The notes beneath the pieces are model-generated. The model had not been told where the DNA came from, did no database searches, and worked only from the letters and a program-made list of their open reading frames with translations. From Novosphingobium sp. (GTDB taxonomy: Bacteria; Pseudomonadota; Alphaproteobacteria; Sphingomonadales; Sphingomonadaceae): DNA of 64,000 nucleotides. The stretch spans positions 149,110-213,109 of the forward strand of contig JAGHZR010000008.1 of the NCBI GenBank assembly GCA_017745295.1. Reading direction: 5' to 3'. A program made the position numbers and the translations under genes. Shown here piece after piece: positions 10,893-18,368 of the stretch (within the stretch, counting starts at the first letter, position 1; each line of letters opens with the position of its first letter).

Positions 10893-11668
10893 GCTTCGGC
10901 GCCGACAACGTGACGGTCGCGGGCCGCCTCGACGGCGTTTCGCTCAATTGCCGCCGGGGCATGATCACCGCGATCTGCGGCCCTAACGGAGCGGGCAAGT
11001 CGACGCTGCTTTCGGTCATCGCCGGGCTGGTCAGGCCCGATTCCGGGCAGGCGGTGATGGGCGGACGTCCGCTCACCGCCGTCTCGCTCGCCCAGCGGTC
11101 GCAGTGGATCGGCTATCTGCCGCAGATGCCGGAAGTGGCCTGGGACGTCTCGGTGGAAGTGCTGATCTCGCTCGGCCGCCTGCCCTGGCGCGGCGCTCCC
11201 GCCACCGAGACGCAGGCGGCGATCGAGGATGCCATCGCCGCGATGGACCTTCAGGACCTTCGCCACCGTCCGGTCTCGACCCTCTCCGGCGGCGAGCGCG
11301 CCCGCGCGCTGATGGCCCGCGTGCTGGCGACCCAGCCCGGCTGGCTGCTCGCGGACGAACCGTTCGCCAGCCTCGACCTCGCCCACGGGCTGGCGCTGAT
11401 GCAGCGCCTGCGCCAGCAGGCACGGTCGGGGAAGGGCGTGGTTCTCGTCCTCCACGACCTGGCGACGGCGATGAACCATGCCGATCAGGTACTGGTGCTG
11501 GCCAAGGGGCGGGTAGAGGCGGAAGGCCCGCCCGAAATGGCCCTCTCGCGCGAAGTCGTCAGCCGCGTGTGGAACTGCCCCGCGCACTGGCTCGGCGAAC
11601 CCGGCGAACGCGCGCTTTCGATCGGCGCTCCGGCACCGCTGGCAGTGGACTTTCGGCAGCAGTTCTAG
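10889..11668 (+). CDS. btuD: cobalamin ABC transporter ATP-binding protein
   Basis: ATPase driving B12 import, 259 residues. Walker A GPNGAGKST near residue 31, Q-loop YLPQMPEVAWDVSV, signature LSGGERARALMARVL, Walker B WLLADEP, and H-loop LVLHDLATAMNHAD are all present, so it should be active. The start ATG at 10889 lies in an ATGA overlap with btuC. It is the last gene of the riboswitch-controlled operon; an inverted-repeat-flanked GIY-YIG gene follows. Confidence 0.93.
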   Translation: MSFGADNVTVAGRLDGVSLNCRRGMITAICGPNGAGKSTLLSVIAGLVRPDSGQAVMGGRPLTAVSLAQRSQWIGYLPQMPEVAWDVSVEVLISLGRLPWRGAPATETQAAIEDAIAAMDLQDLRHRPVSTLSGGERARALMARVLATQPGWLLADEPFASLDLAHGLALMQRLRQQARSGKGVVLVLHDLATAMNHADQVLVLAKGRVEAEGPPEMALSREVVSRVWNCPAHWLGEPGERALSIGAPAPLAVDFRQQF

Positions 11669-11691
11669 ATGACGCCCGATTAAAACTCTGT

Positions 11692-11720
11692 CGTCATCCC
11701 AGCGAAAGCTGGGACCGCTG
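11692..11720 (+). repeat. left arm of 29-bp perfect inverted repeat around the GIY-YIG gene
   Basis: The arm begins CGTCATCCCAGCGAAAGCTG and its exact reverse complement lies at 12047-12075. The arm itself contains a hairpin (CCCAGC, GAAA, GCTGGG). Outside the arm, ACTCT is also shared with the other side. It belongs to the REP-like family A found in doublets elsewhere in the window. Confidence 0.92.
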
Positions 11721-11743
11721 CCGGTTTACGGTACGCTGCGGGC

Positions 11744-12028
11744 ATGGGCGGCTGGACCTACATTCTCACGAACAAGCCTCGCGGCGTTCTCTATATCGGC
11801 GTGACCGGCAATATTGCGGCGCGGATGATGCAGCACCGGGCGGGGACAGGTTCCGCCTTTTGCCGGAAGTACGGGCTGAAGCAGCTTGTGCTGGCGGAGG
11901 AGCACGGGGAGATTGTCGACGCGATAAGGCGTGAGAAGGCCATGAAAGCGTGGAAGCGGGACTGGAAGATCGCGCTTGTTGAAGAGCGTAATCCATCGTG
12001 GCGCGATCTCTTTGAGCATCTTGTCTGA
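11744..12028 (+). CDS. GIY-YIG domain endonuclease-like protein
   Basis: 94 residues forming a single GIY-YIG nuclease domain. The two hallmark strands are YILTNK near residues 6-11 and VLYIGVTGN at 15-23; the catalytic Arg lies in ARMMQHR and a Glu in RREKAMKAWKRDWK; WRDL closes the domain. This matches the short UvrC-like stand-alone GIY-YIG proteins common in sphingomonads and Caulobacter, whose cellular role is unclear. The gene starts 23 bp inside the left arm and ends 18 bp before the right arm of a perfect 29-bp inverted repeat, so gene plus arms look like one unit. ATG at 11744 is the natural start. Confidence 0.9.
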   Translation: MGGWTYILTNKPRGVLYIGVTGNIAARMMQHRAGTGSAFCRKYGLKQLVLAEEHGEIVDAIRREKAMKAWKRDWKIALVEERNPSWRDLFEHLV

Positions 12029-12046
12029 GACGGTGCGCCTGGCCGA

Positions 12047-12075
12047 CAGCGGTCCCAGCTTTCGCTGGGATGACG
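12047..12075 (-). repeat. right arm of 29-bp perfect inverted repeat around the GIY-YIG gene
   Basis: Exact reverse complement of 11692-11720. Arms and gene together span 11692-12075, 384 bp. No target-site duplication is evident outside the arms. Confidence 0.92.
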
Positions 12076-12088
12076 GGGTAGAGTGAAT

Positions 12089-12123
12089 GCAAAACCGCCG
12101 CCCCGTTTCCGGAGCGGCGGCTT
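12089..12123 (-). terminator. rho-independent terminator of the M3 peptidase gene
   Basis: On the minus strand, GCCGCCGC, a loop of about 11 nt, GCGGCGG, then TTTTGC, 40 bp after the peptidase stop. Good stem and U-tract. Confidence 0.8.
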
Positions 12124-12162
12124 GTACGTCGGTAGCGGGAGGCACCGGCCTCCCACGCCCTG

Positions 12163-14325
12163 TTACTGAGCCTTCGGCGCCAGACCGCGCGCCTCCAGCA
12201 TCGGTTCGACTTGCGGGTCATGCCCCGTGAAATCGCGGTAGAGTTCCGCGAAGTCCTTCGTATGGCCCTGGCCGAGGAACGACTTGCGGATGTGGTCGCC
12301 GTTGGCGCGGGTCATGCCGCCGTGCTTGACCACCCAGTCCCAGCCGTCGTGCGCCAGCATCTCGGTCCAGATGTACGAGTAGTAGCCCGCCGCATAGCCG
12401 TTGTCCCAGATATGGCGGAAGTACGGGGTCTTGTAGCGTGGTGGGATCAGGTCGGTGTTGAGACCCGTGGCGGCCAGCGCCTTGGCCTCGAAGGCCATCG
12501 GCGGCTGCGCGGCTTCCTCGGGCGAGAGCTGGTGCCACTGGATGTCGAGCATCGCCGCCGACAGCGTTTCGCCGAGGCCCAGACCCTGGTTGAAGGTCTT
12601 CGCCGCCTCGATCTTGGCGATCAGCTCGGCGGGGATCGCCTGACCGGTCTGGTAGTGCTTGGCGTAGTGGTTCAGCACGGCCGGGATCGTCGCGAAGTTC
12701 TCGTTGAACTGGCTGGGGAACTCCACGAAGTCGCGCGCGGTGTTGGTGCCCGAGAGCGAGGGGTACTTTTGGCTGGCGAAGAAGCCGTGCAGCGCGTGGC
12801 CGAATTCGTGGAACATGGTCTCCACGTTGTCGAAGCTGACCAGCGCGGGCTGGCCTTCGGCGGGGGCCGGGATGTTCAGCGTATTGCTGACGACGGGCTT
12901 TTCACCCAGCAGGTAGGACTGCTCGACGAAGTTGTTCATCCAGGCGCCGCCCCGCTTGTTGGAGCGGGCGAAGGGATCGTAGTAGAAGATCGCCAGCGAG
13001 GTGCCGTCGGCATCGAAGACTTCGTAGGCGCGCATCGTCGGGTGATAGACCGGCAGGTCGGTGCGGCGCTTGAAGGTCAGGCCATAGGTCTGGTTGGCGG
13101 CGTAGAACACGCCGTCTTCCAAGGTGCGCCAGACTTCGAAGTAGGGCTTGATCTGGTTTTCATCGAGGTCGTACTTCGCCTTGCGAACCTTCTCGGCGTA
13201 GTAGGACCAGTCCCACGGCTCCAGCTTGATCGCCTGACCGTCAGCCTTTGCGGCGGCTTCGAGCAGGGCGGCCTCGCGGTCTTGCGTGGCGCGCAGGGCG
13301 GGGACGAAGCCCTTCATGAATTCCATCGCCTTGGCGGGCGTCTTCACCATGCGGTCGTACATCTGGTACGTCGCGAAGTCGGGGGCGCCGAGCAGCTTCG
13401 CCTTCTTGGCGCGCAAGGTGGCGATCTGCGTGACCATCGCCGTGGTGTCGTATTCGTCGCCGCCGGACGTGCGGTTGACGCTGGCGTCCCACAGGATCTT
13501 GCGGCTGGCACGGTTGTTGAGGCTGGTGAGCGCGGCCTGCTGGGTGGTGTTGTCCAGCGCCAGCATGAACTTGCCCGCATGGCCCTTGTCGGCGGCGAGC
13601 TTGGCGGCGGCGGCGATCTCGGCCTCGGAGAGACCGTCGAGCTGCGCGGCGGTGTCGAACAGCGGCGCCTTGGCGGCGGTGGCCGTGGTCAGCTTCTGCG
13701 CGAAGGCGGTTTCGAGCTTGGCGATCTCGAGGTTCATCGCCTTCAGCTCGACCTTCTGCTCGGCCGAGAGCAGGGCGCCGCGATGGACGAACTTGTCGTA
13801 TGTCGTCGCCAGCAGCATGGCGTCCTCGCCGGTGAGGGCCTTGCCCCGGGCGCTGTCATGGACGGCCTTGACGCGGGCAAACAGGGCGTCGTCGAGGTAG
13901 ATATCGTCGTTCAGCGCGGAAATCTGCGGGCTGACGGCGGTGTCGATGGCGTCGAGCGCGTCGCTGGTATTGGCCGAGGTGAGCTGGCTGAACACGTTGT
14001 AGGCGCGGTCATAGAGCGTGCCCGCGCGTTCCAGCGCGACGATCGTATTCTCGAACGTCGGGACCGAGCGGACGACGGTGATGGCACGGATCTCGCGGCG
14101 CTTGGCGGCGATTCCGGCCTCGATCGCGGGCTGCCAGTCGGTGTCCTTGTACTGGGTGAAGTCCGGGGCATGGAACGGCAGCGTGCTGGGCTTGGCGAAG
14201 GGGCCGGTGTAGGTCGCGGCAGCGGTCTTTTCAGCAGTCTTCGCATTTGCCGTCACGGAAAATCCTCCAAGCAAGGCGGCACCGAGCACGAGGGGAGCGG
14301 CGGCGGCCATGAGCCGGGTCTTCAT
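12163..14325 (-). CDS. dcp: M3 family peptidyl-dipeptidase (Dcp-like), exported
   Basis: Zinc metallopeptidase of the thimet oligopeptidase (M3) family, probably cleaving C-terminal dipeptides from peptides. 720 residues from ATG at 14325, which has AGGAGAA upstream; the open frame runs further to 14451 without features. Signal peptide KTRLMAAAAPLVLGAALLGGFSVTANA implies a periplasmic enzyme. The zinc motif HEFGH lies near residue 504 in MFHEFGHALHGFF, with the third ligand Glu about 25 residues later. The C-terminal YAAGYYSYIWTEMLA and GQGHTKDFAELYRDFTG are typical of Dcp. It ends at a clear terminator. Confidence 0.92.
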   Translation of the reverse strand: MKTRLMAAAAPLVLGAALLGGFSVTANAKTAEKTAAATYTGPFAKPSTLPFHAPDFTQYKDTDWQPAIEAGIAAKRREIRAITVVRSVPTFENTIVALERAGTLYDRAYNVFSQLTSANTSDALDAIDTAVSPQISALNDDIYLDDALFARVKAVHDSARGKALTGEDAMLLATTYDKFVHRGALLSAEQKVELKAMNLEIAKLETAFAQKLTTATAAKAPLFDTAAQLDGLSEAEIAAAAKLAADKGHAGKFMLALDNTTQQAALTSLNNRASRKILWDASVNRTSGGDEYDTTAMVTQIATLRAKKAKLLGAPDFATYQMYDRMVKTPAKAMEFMKGFVPALRATQDREAALLEAAAKADGQAIKLEPWDWSYYAEKVRKAKYDLDENQIKPYFEVWRTLEDGVFYAANQTYGLTFKRRTDLPVYHPTMRAYEVFDADGTSLAIFYYDPFARSNKRGGAWMNNFVEQSYLLGEKPVVSNTLNIPAPAEGQPALVSFDNVETMFHEFGHALHGFFASQKYPSLSGTNTARDFVEFPSQFNENFATIPAVLNHYAKHYQTGQAIPAELIAKIEAAKTFNQGLGLGETLSAAMLDIQWHQLSPEEAAQPPMAFEAKALAATGLNTDLIPPRYKTPYFRHIWDNGYAAGYYSYIWTEMLAHDGWDWVVKHGGMTRANGDHIRKSFLGQGHTKDFAELYRDFTGHDPQVEPMLEARGLAPKAQ

Positions 14326-14598
14326 CGTTGTTTTCTCCTGGCTTCGGCAACCCGAAAGACTATCCGCAGCGCCTCCCTGTGGCGGTGCGGATGGGTGCCG
14401 AGGTAATCGAGGAGCGGGGTTGAAGCGCAGAAAACCGGGGCTTGCAAGCACGGGTCAGGCCTGCGGAAGCACCTTGCGCAAATGACGTATGCGACGTTTC
14501 ATCGCGCATACGAATACGCGCCGGAACGCAATCAAGTTACGTTCCGGCGCGCCGTCCGGTCGGTCCAACAGGGGAATCGGCCGACAGGGGATGGGGGA

Positions 14599-14757
14599 TC
14601 AGCTCGTGCGGAAGCGACCGTTGGTCCATACGAGCATGGGATCGGTGCCGTCCTCATGGTCGCGGCGATTTTCCTCGCGCTTGCGGTCCAGGATCAGCGA
14701 TCCCGTCTTGCGCGCGAAACGGCTGCGGCGAAACGGAATTTCGGCTCCGATGTTCAT
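14599..14757 (-). CDS. small Arg-rich hypothetical protein (52 aa)
   Basis: 52 residues: MNIGAEIPFRRSRFARK, then GSLILDRKREENRRDHEDG and TDPMLVWTNGRFRTS. The ATG at 14757 is preceded by AGGAGAG with 6-nt spacing, a very good ribosome binding site, which is the main support. Highly charged, no membrane segment, no known domain. Transcribed away from the repeat doublet at 14850-14939. Function unknown. Confidence 0.65.
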   Translation of the reverse strand: MNIGAEIPFRRSRFARKTGSLILDRKREENRRDHEDGTDPMLVWTNGRFRTS

Positions 14758-14849
14758 TTCAGGCTCTCCTCTTTCGAGGAGAAACGCGCAGGTGAGAGGA
14801 AAGTTCCCGGACAAACAGGTCGTTTTCCTCCTGTCGATGCCTGCCACTT

Positions 14850-14939
14850 CGTCGCCCCCGCGAAGGCGGGGGTCCCCGCTTTCTTGCTACCTTTCGCCCA
14901 ACCGCAAGGAGCGGGATCCCCGCCTTCGCGGGGATGACG
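14850..14939. repeat. REP-like doublet, family A (inverted pair)
   Basis: Two arms in opposite orientation: 14850-14884 (CGTCGCCCCCGCGAAGGCGG then GGTCCCCGC) and 14906-14939 (its inexact complement ending CGGGGATGACGG). Each arm can fold on itself and the pair can fold together, as in a REP/BIME doublet. Related to the arms of the GIY-YIG unit. Confidence 0.85.
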
Positions 14940-14969
14940 GGGATTGTGGGGCACTCATCGATGCAGGTG

Positions 14970-15389
14970 TCAGGCTGACAGGCCGAGCGGGAAGGGCAGC
15001 CGGGTGCCGCTCGCCGCATCGGCCAAAGTATGCGCGTCGAGTTCCGCCAGAAACGCACCCATCGCCTTGCGGAGCAGCGCGGTAAGGCCGCAGGCGCCCT
15101 GAAGCAGGCAGTTGCCGCAATCGGCGGGGCTCATGTTCGGCTCCGTCAGCCGCACGACTTCGCCCAGCGTGATCGCGCTGGCCGAGCGACCGAGGCGAAA
15201 GCCGCCGTTCCGCCCGCGCACCGTCTCCAGCAGGCCTGCATTGCCGAGCAGGTTCACTACTTTCATCGCATGGTTGCGCGAGATCGCATGGGCCTCTGCC
15301 ACCTGGGCGATTGAGAACAACCGCTCGGGTTCGACGGCGGCGTGAAGCAGGATGCGCAAGGCGTAATCGGTGTGCGCGGTGAGGCGCAA
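14970..15389 (-). CDS. Rrf2 family regulator, NsrR-like
   Basis: DNA-binding repressor of the Rrf2 family, 139 residues from a TTG at 15389 preceded by GGAGAA. The family start LRLTAHTDYALRIL is intact, with the winged helix-turn-helix AQVAEAHAISRNHAMKVVNLL and GGFRLGR. Three cysteines for an iron-sulfur cluster are present in ADCGNCLLQGACGL (C-x2-C-x5-C). It is divergent from a globin gene with a palindromic site between them, which fits NsrR, the nitric-oxide-sensing member. The function is inferred from this context; IscR-type spacing is less likely. Confidence 0.88.
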   Translation of the reverse strand: MRLTAHTDYALRILLHAAVEPERLFSIAQVAEAHAISRNHAMKVVNLLGNAGLLETVRGRNGGFRLGRSASAITLGEVVRLTEPNMSPADCGNCLLQGACGLTALLRKAMGAFLAELDAHTLADAASGTRLPFPLGLSA

Positions 15390-15444
15390 GGCGGCTTCTC
15401 CGAAAAATGATGCTCTCCATTTACATCTTTTTGGATCAGCGTAT

Positions 15445-15465
15445 AGATGCATCCAGTTTGCATCT
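15445..15465. promoter_or_regulatory. NsrR-like operator between regulator and globin
   Basis: Perfect inverted repeat AGATGCA-N7-TGCATCT, located 20 bp before the globin ATG. A second weaker ATG/CATC-type arrangement lies at 15408-15428. The shape matches published NsrR-type sites with ATGCAT half-sites; binding is inferred. Confidence 0.7.
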
Positions 15466-15484
15466 TTTAAGAGGACGAATCGAA

Positions 15485-15934
15485 ATGGCCGCTCCGCTCA
15501 GCGAACAGACTGTCGCCACGATCAAGGCGACCGCACCCGCGCTCCAGCAGCACGGGGTGGAGATCACCACGCGCATGTACGAGCGCCTGTTCCGCAACGA
15601 GGCGGTGCGCGCGATGTTCGATCAGGCCGCGCAGGATTCGGGCGAGCAACCGCGCCGTCTCGCCGCCGCGATCCTCGGCTATGCGCAGAACGTGGACAAG
15701 CTCCAGAACCTCACCGGCGCGGTGGCGCGGATGGTCCAGCGCCATGTCGATACCGGCGTGAAGGCGGAGCACTATCCGCTGGTGGCCGAAGCCCTGCTGC
15801 CCGCGATCCGCGACGTGCTGGGCGAGGCGGCCACCGACGAAGTGCTCGCCGCCTGGGGCGAGGCCTACTGGTTCCTCGCCGATATCCTGATCGGCAAGGA
15901 AGCCGAAGCCTACGCCGAGTTGGAAGCCGCCTGA
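15485..15934 (+). CDS. single-domain globin (flavohaemoglobin N-terminal type)
   Basis: 149 residues homologous to the haem domain of flavohaemoglobins, lacking the FAD/NAD reductase part. MAAPLSEQTVATIKATAPAL is the typical N-terminus; TTRMYERLFRNEAVRAMFDQ covers helices B-C; the distal Gln and the proximal His in RHVDTGVKAEHYPLV are recognisable; AWGEAYWFLADIL closes the fold. Probably an NO-dioxygenase or NO-binding protein needing a separate reductase. ATG at 15485 with upstream AAGAGGA is preferred over the open frame beginning at 15407. It is divergent from an NsrR-like repressor. Confidence 0.92.
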   Translation: MAAPLSEQTVATIKATAPALQQHGVEITTRMYERLFRNEAVRAMFDQAAQDSGEQPRRLAAAILGYAQNVDKLQNLTGAVARMVQRHVDTGVKAEHYPLVAEALLPAIRDVLGEAATDEVLAAWGEAYWFLADILIGKEAEAYAELEAA

Positions 15935-15983
15935 TTCCTCCCCCTTAGGGGGAGGGGGACCACCCGAAGGGTGGTGGAGGGGC
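15935..15983 (+). repeat. dispersed repeat, family D copy 1
   Basis: Begins one base after the globin stop: TTCCTCCCCC, GGGGGAGGGGG, then ACCACCCGAAGGGTGGTGGA. Two nested hairpins. Other copies at 26184-26232 and, inverted, 28283-28333. Confidence 0.85.
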
Positions 15984-16015
15984 ACCCCCGAATTACGCGA
16001 GGGTGCCCTGCAAAA

Positions 16016-16600
16016 CTACCGCGTCCCCACGCCGCTCGCGAACTGCGCCTGGAGGTTCGCCAGCGCCGCCGCCGATACCGGCGGCAGTTCCTTCGCCGCC
16101 TTGCCCTTGCGCAGGGCGGCGCGGTCCTTTTCGGCGGGTTCGACCACGCGCACCCGCACCGCCGCCTTGCCCTTGCCGCGCACGCCGAGCGCTTCGGCGG
16201 CACCGCGCGAGAGGTCGATGATCCGCGCGCTCTCCCCGAATGGCCCGCGATCGTTGACGCGCACGAGGATGCGGCGGCCGGTGTCGAGCGCGGTGACTTC
16301 GACATAGCTCGGTAACGGCAGCGTCTTGTGCGCGGCGGTCAGCCAGTTCGGGCGGAAGCGCTCGCCGTTGGCGACCTGGTTGCCGGACTCGCCCCCATAC
16401 CACGTCGCATAGCCGAGCATGTCGTAGCCGGGCTGCGCGGCGGGCGTATAAGTCGTGCCGCGCACTTTGTAGGGCGCGCCGACGCGGACCGGGCTGTCGC
16501 TGACGGGGCGGAACTTCGTACCGCCGCCGCAGGCCGCAAGGCTTGCGGTGAGGAGGATTGCGAATGCGGCCCTGAAGGCCCCCGTTAAACTGCCGCTCAT
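16016..16600 (-). CDS. rlpA: septal ring lytic transglycosylase RlpA family lipoprotein
   Basis: Peptidoglycan lytic transglycosylase of the RlpA type (double-psi beta-barrel), acting on glycan strands at the septum. 194 residues. Lipoprotein signal AFAILLTASLAACGGG; the DPBB domain has GYATWYGGESGNQVANGERF, LTAAHKTLPLPSYVEVT and RVNDRGPFGESARIIDLSRGAAEALG, which includes the conserved Asp/Asn-Asp-Arg-Gly segment. There is no SPOR domain; the C-terminal 40 residues are Lys/Ala-rich. A second paralogue lies at 29197-29727. Confidence 0.92.
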   Translation of the reverse strand: MSGSLTGAFRAAFAILLTASLAACGGGTKFRPVSDSPVRVGAPYKVRGTTYTPAAQPGYDMLGYATWYGGESGNQVANGERFRPNWLTAAHKTLPLPSYVEVTALDTGRRILVRVNDRGPFGESARIIDLSRGAAEALGVRGKGKAAVRVRVVEPAEKDRAALRKGKAAKELPPVSAAALANLQAQFASGVGTR

Positions 16601-16708
16601 GCGCGGGTCCTAGCCTTGTAGCGTGCAGACTGTCCATGCCGGTGCCCATGCCTTTTGGGGGAACCGCGCGGCATCGGGGCAGGTTGTGCAGGGTCGAAGG
16701 AGTCAGGC

Positions 16709-18217
16709 ATGTTCAAGTCGATAGCCGTGGCCGCGCGCGACCGGGGGCGGATGGCCGAAGTCTCGGCGGTGATCGCCCGGTTCGGGCTGGACTCGCTGGC
16801 CGTCCGCCTCGGGATCGGAGAGGGAGAGGCGAACGAGGGCGCTGAACCGCGCGATCTGCCCAGCCGCACGCGGCGGGCGCTGGAAGCGCTCGGGCCGACT
16901 TACGTGAAGCTTGGCCAGATTCTCGCCACCCGGCGCGACCTGCTGACCGACCCGTGGATCGCTGCGTTCGAGCAGCTTCAGAGCGATGCCCCGCGCATTC
17001 CCTTCGAGGACCTCCGCAGCGAAGTGGAAGCTGCGCTGGGCGGTCCCCCGGAAAGCGTCTTCGCCTATTTCGATACGGAGCCGCTGGCCGCCGCATCGAT
17101 CGCGCAGGTCCACCGCGCGCGCTTGCAGGACGGCACCGAGGTGGTGGTAAAGATCCGCCGCCCCGGCATTCGCGCGCGGATGGAGGCAGACCTCCGGCTC
17201 ATGCGCCACCTCGCCGCGCTGGCCGAGGCGCGCAGCCCGGTCGTGCGCCGGATGAAGCCCGCCGCGATGATCGAGCAATTGGGGCGCGAAATTCTCGACG
17301 AACTCGATTTCACCAATGAGGGCCGCAATGCCGACCTGCTGCGCGCCGATCTCGCCGCGCTGGAGCGGGTCTCGGTGCCGCGCATCCACTGGGAATGGAC
17401 CGGCGAGCAAGTGCTGGTCATGGACTACGTCGAGGGCATCCCTCCGCGCGATCCCGAGGCGCTCAAGGCGGCGGGCATCGACCCTTCGCGCATCGCCTCG
17501 CTCGGCGCGGAACTGGTGCTGGAGATGGTGCTCGTCAACGGCCGCTTCCATGCCGACCCGCATCCCGGCAACCTGCTGTGCCTGCCCGGTGACGGGCTGG
17601 CGCTACTTGATCTCGGCTCGGTCGGCTTCGTCAGCCCGCGCCGCCAGCACGAGTTCCTGACCTTCATCCTCGCCTTGCGTAGCGGCGACCCCGGCGGCGT
17701 GGCGGGCATGCTGGCGGCGTGGTCGCAAAGCGGCGAGGTTCCGCGCGAAAAGCTGCTCAGCGCCTCCGAGCGCCTCGTCGCGCGCCACGGCACCGGATCG
17801 CTGGTGCTGAACGCGATGGTCGCGGACTTCTTCCCCTTGCTGCGGCAGGAGGGGCTGGTGCTGCCGCCCGACCTCGTGCTGATCTTCAAGGCGATGGTGA
17901 CGATGGACGGCGTGCTCTCCGGCATCGCGCCGGACTTCGACTTGTCCGAAGCGCTCGGGCGGATGCGGGGCAAGCTGGTGGCCTCGCGGTTGCAGCGCCT
18001 TGCCGCGCCGGACAAGCTGGAGACGGCGCTGCTCGAACTCTCGCGCGTGGCGGAAGGAGCGCCGCGCTTCCTGCGCGCGGCCTCGGCGCGGATGGAAGCA
18101 CCACAACCGCCGCCCCGCGATGACGGCACCGCGCGGGCGGTAAAAGGAGCCGGATGGCTGATCGGCGGCGCCGTGGTGCTCCACGCCGCCGCCGACCTGC
18201 TCATTCACTGGATTTGA
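16709..18217 (+). CDS. ABC1/AarF/UbiB family atypical kinase
   Basis: 502 residues, UbiB/AarF-type protein-kinase-like fold, implicated in ubiquinone biosynthesis or lipid trafficking. Family marks: KxGQ in YVKLGQILATR near residue 67, the Ala-rich loop AAASIAQVHRA near 128, VVVKIRRPG with the ATP-site Lys, the catalytic-loop HADPHPGNLL near 287, and LLDLGSVG as the DFG equivalent. The C-terminal VKGAGWLIGGAVVLHAAADLLI is a single membrane segment. ATG at 16709 has GAAGGAG upstream. E. coli UbiB resembles it but paralogues exist, so a gene symbol is not assigned. Confidence 0.9.
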   Translation: MFKSIAVAARDRGRMAEVSAVIARFGLDSLAVRLGIGEGEANEGAEPRDLPSRTRRALEALGPTYVKLGQILATRRDLLTDPWIAAFEQLQSDAPRIPFEDLRSEVEAALGGPPESVFAYFDTEPLAAASIAQVHRARLQDGTEVVVKIRRPGIRARMEADLRLMRHLAALAEARSPVVRRMKPAAMIEQLGREILDELDFTNEGRNADLLRADLAALERVSVPRIHWEWTGEQVLVMDYVEGIPPRDPEALKAAGIDPSRIASLGAELVLEMVLVNGRFHADPHPGNLLCLPGDGLALLDLGSVGFVSPRRQHEFLTFILALRSGDPGGVAGMLAAWSQSGEVPREKLLSASERLVARHGTGSLVLNAMVADFFPLLRQEGLVLPPDLVLIFKAMVTMDGVLSGIAPDFDLSEALGRMRGKLVASRLQRLAAPDKLETALLELSRVAEGAPRFLRAASARMEAPQPPPRDDGTARAVKGAGWLIGGAVVLHAAADLLIHWI

Positions 18218-18270
18218 AGCCCAGCCTAGCACCCCGGAGAGCCCAGCCAACACGATTCGACCCAATCCGC

Positions 18271-18361
18271 CTTCGTCATTGCGAGGAGGCGAAGCCGACG
18301 CGGCAATCCAGAGCGGCTCTGCGCGGCCATGGATTGCTTCGCTACGCTCGCAATGACGAAG
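18271..18361. repeat. dispersed palindromic repeat, family C
   Basis: Two arms in inverted orientation: 18271-18310 (CTTCGTCATTGCGAGGAGGC then GAAGC..CGGCAATCCA) and 18330-18361 (TGGATTGCTTCGCTACGCTC then GCAATGACGAAG). This motif is a widespread intergenic repeat type in alphaproteobacterial genomes. Sits between convergent genes and could form a bidirectional hairpin. Confidence 0.88.
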
Positions 18362-18368
18362 TGAGGTT

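Noticed and set aside
11692..12075. Insertion sequence encoding a transposase
   Set aside because: The enclosed protein is a GIY-YIG nuclease of 94 residues with no DDE, HUH or tyrosine-transposase motif, and no target-site duplication is visible; it is treated as a novel unit instead.
12211..14406. Long plus-strand open frame opposite the M3 peptidase gene
   Set aside because: Mirror of a real coding gene on the minus strand with a HEFGH motif; no protein family features of its own.
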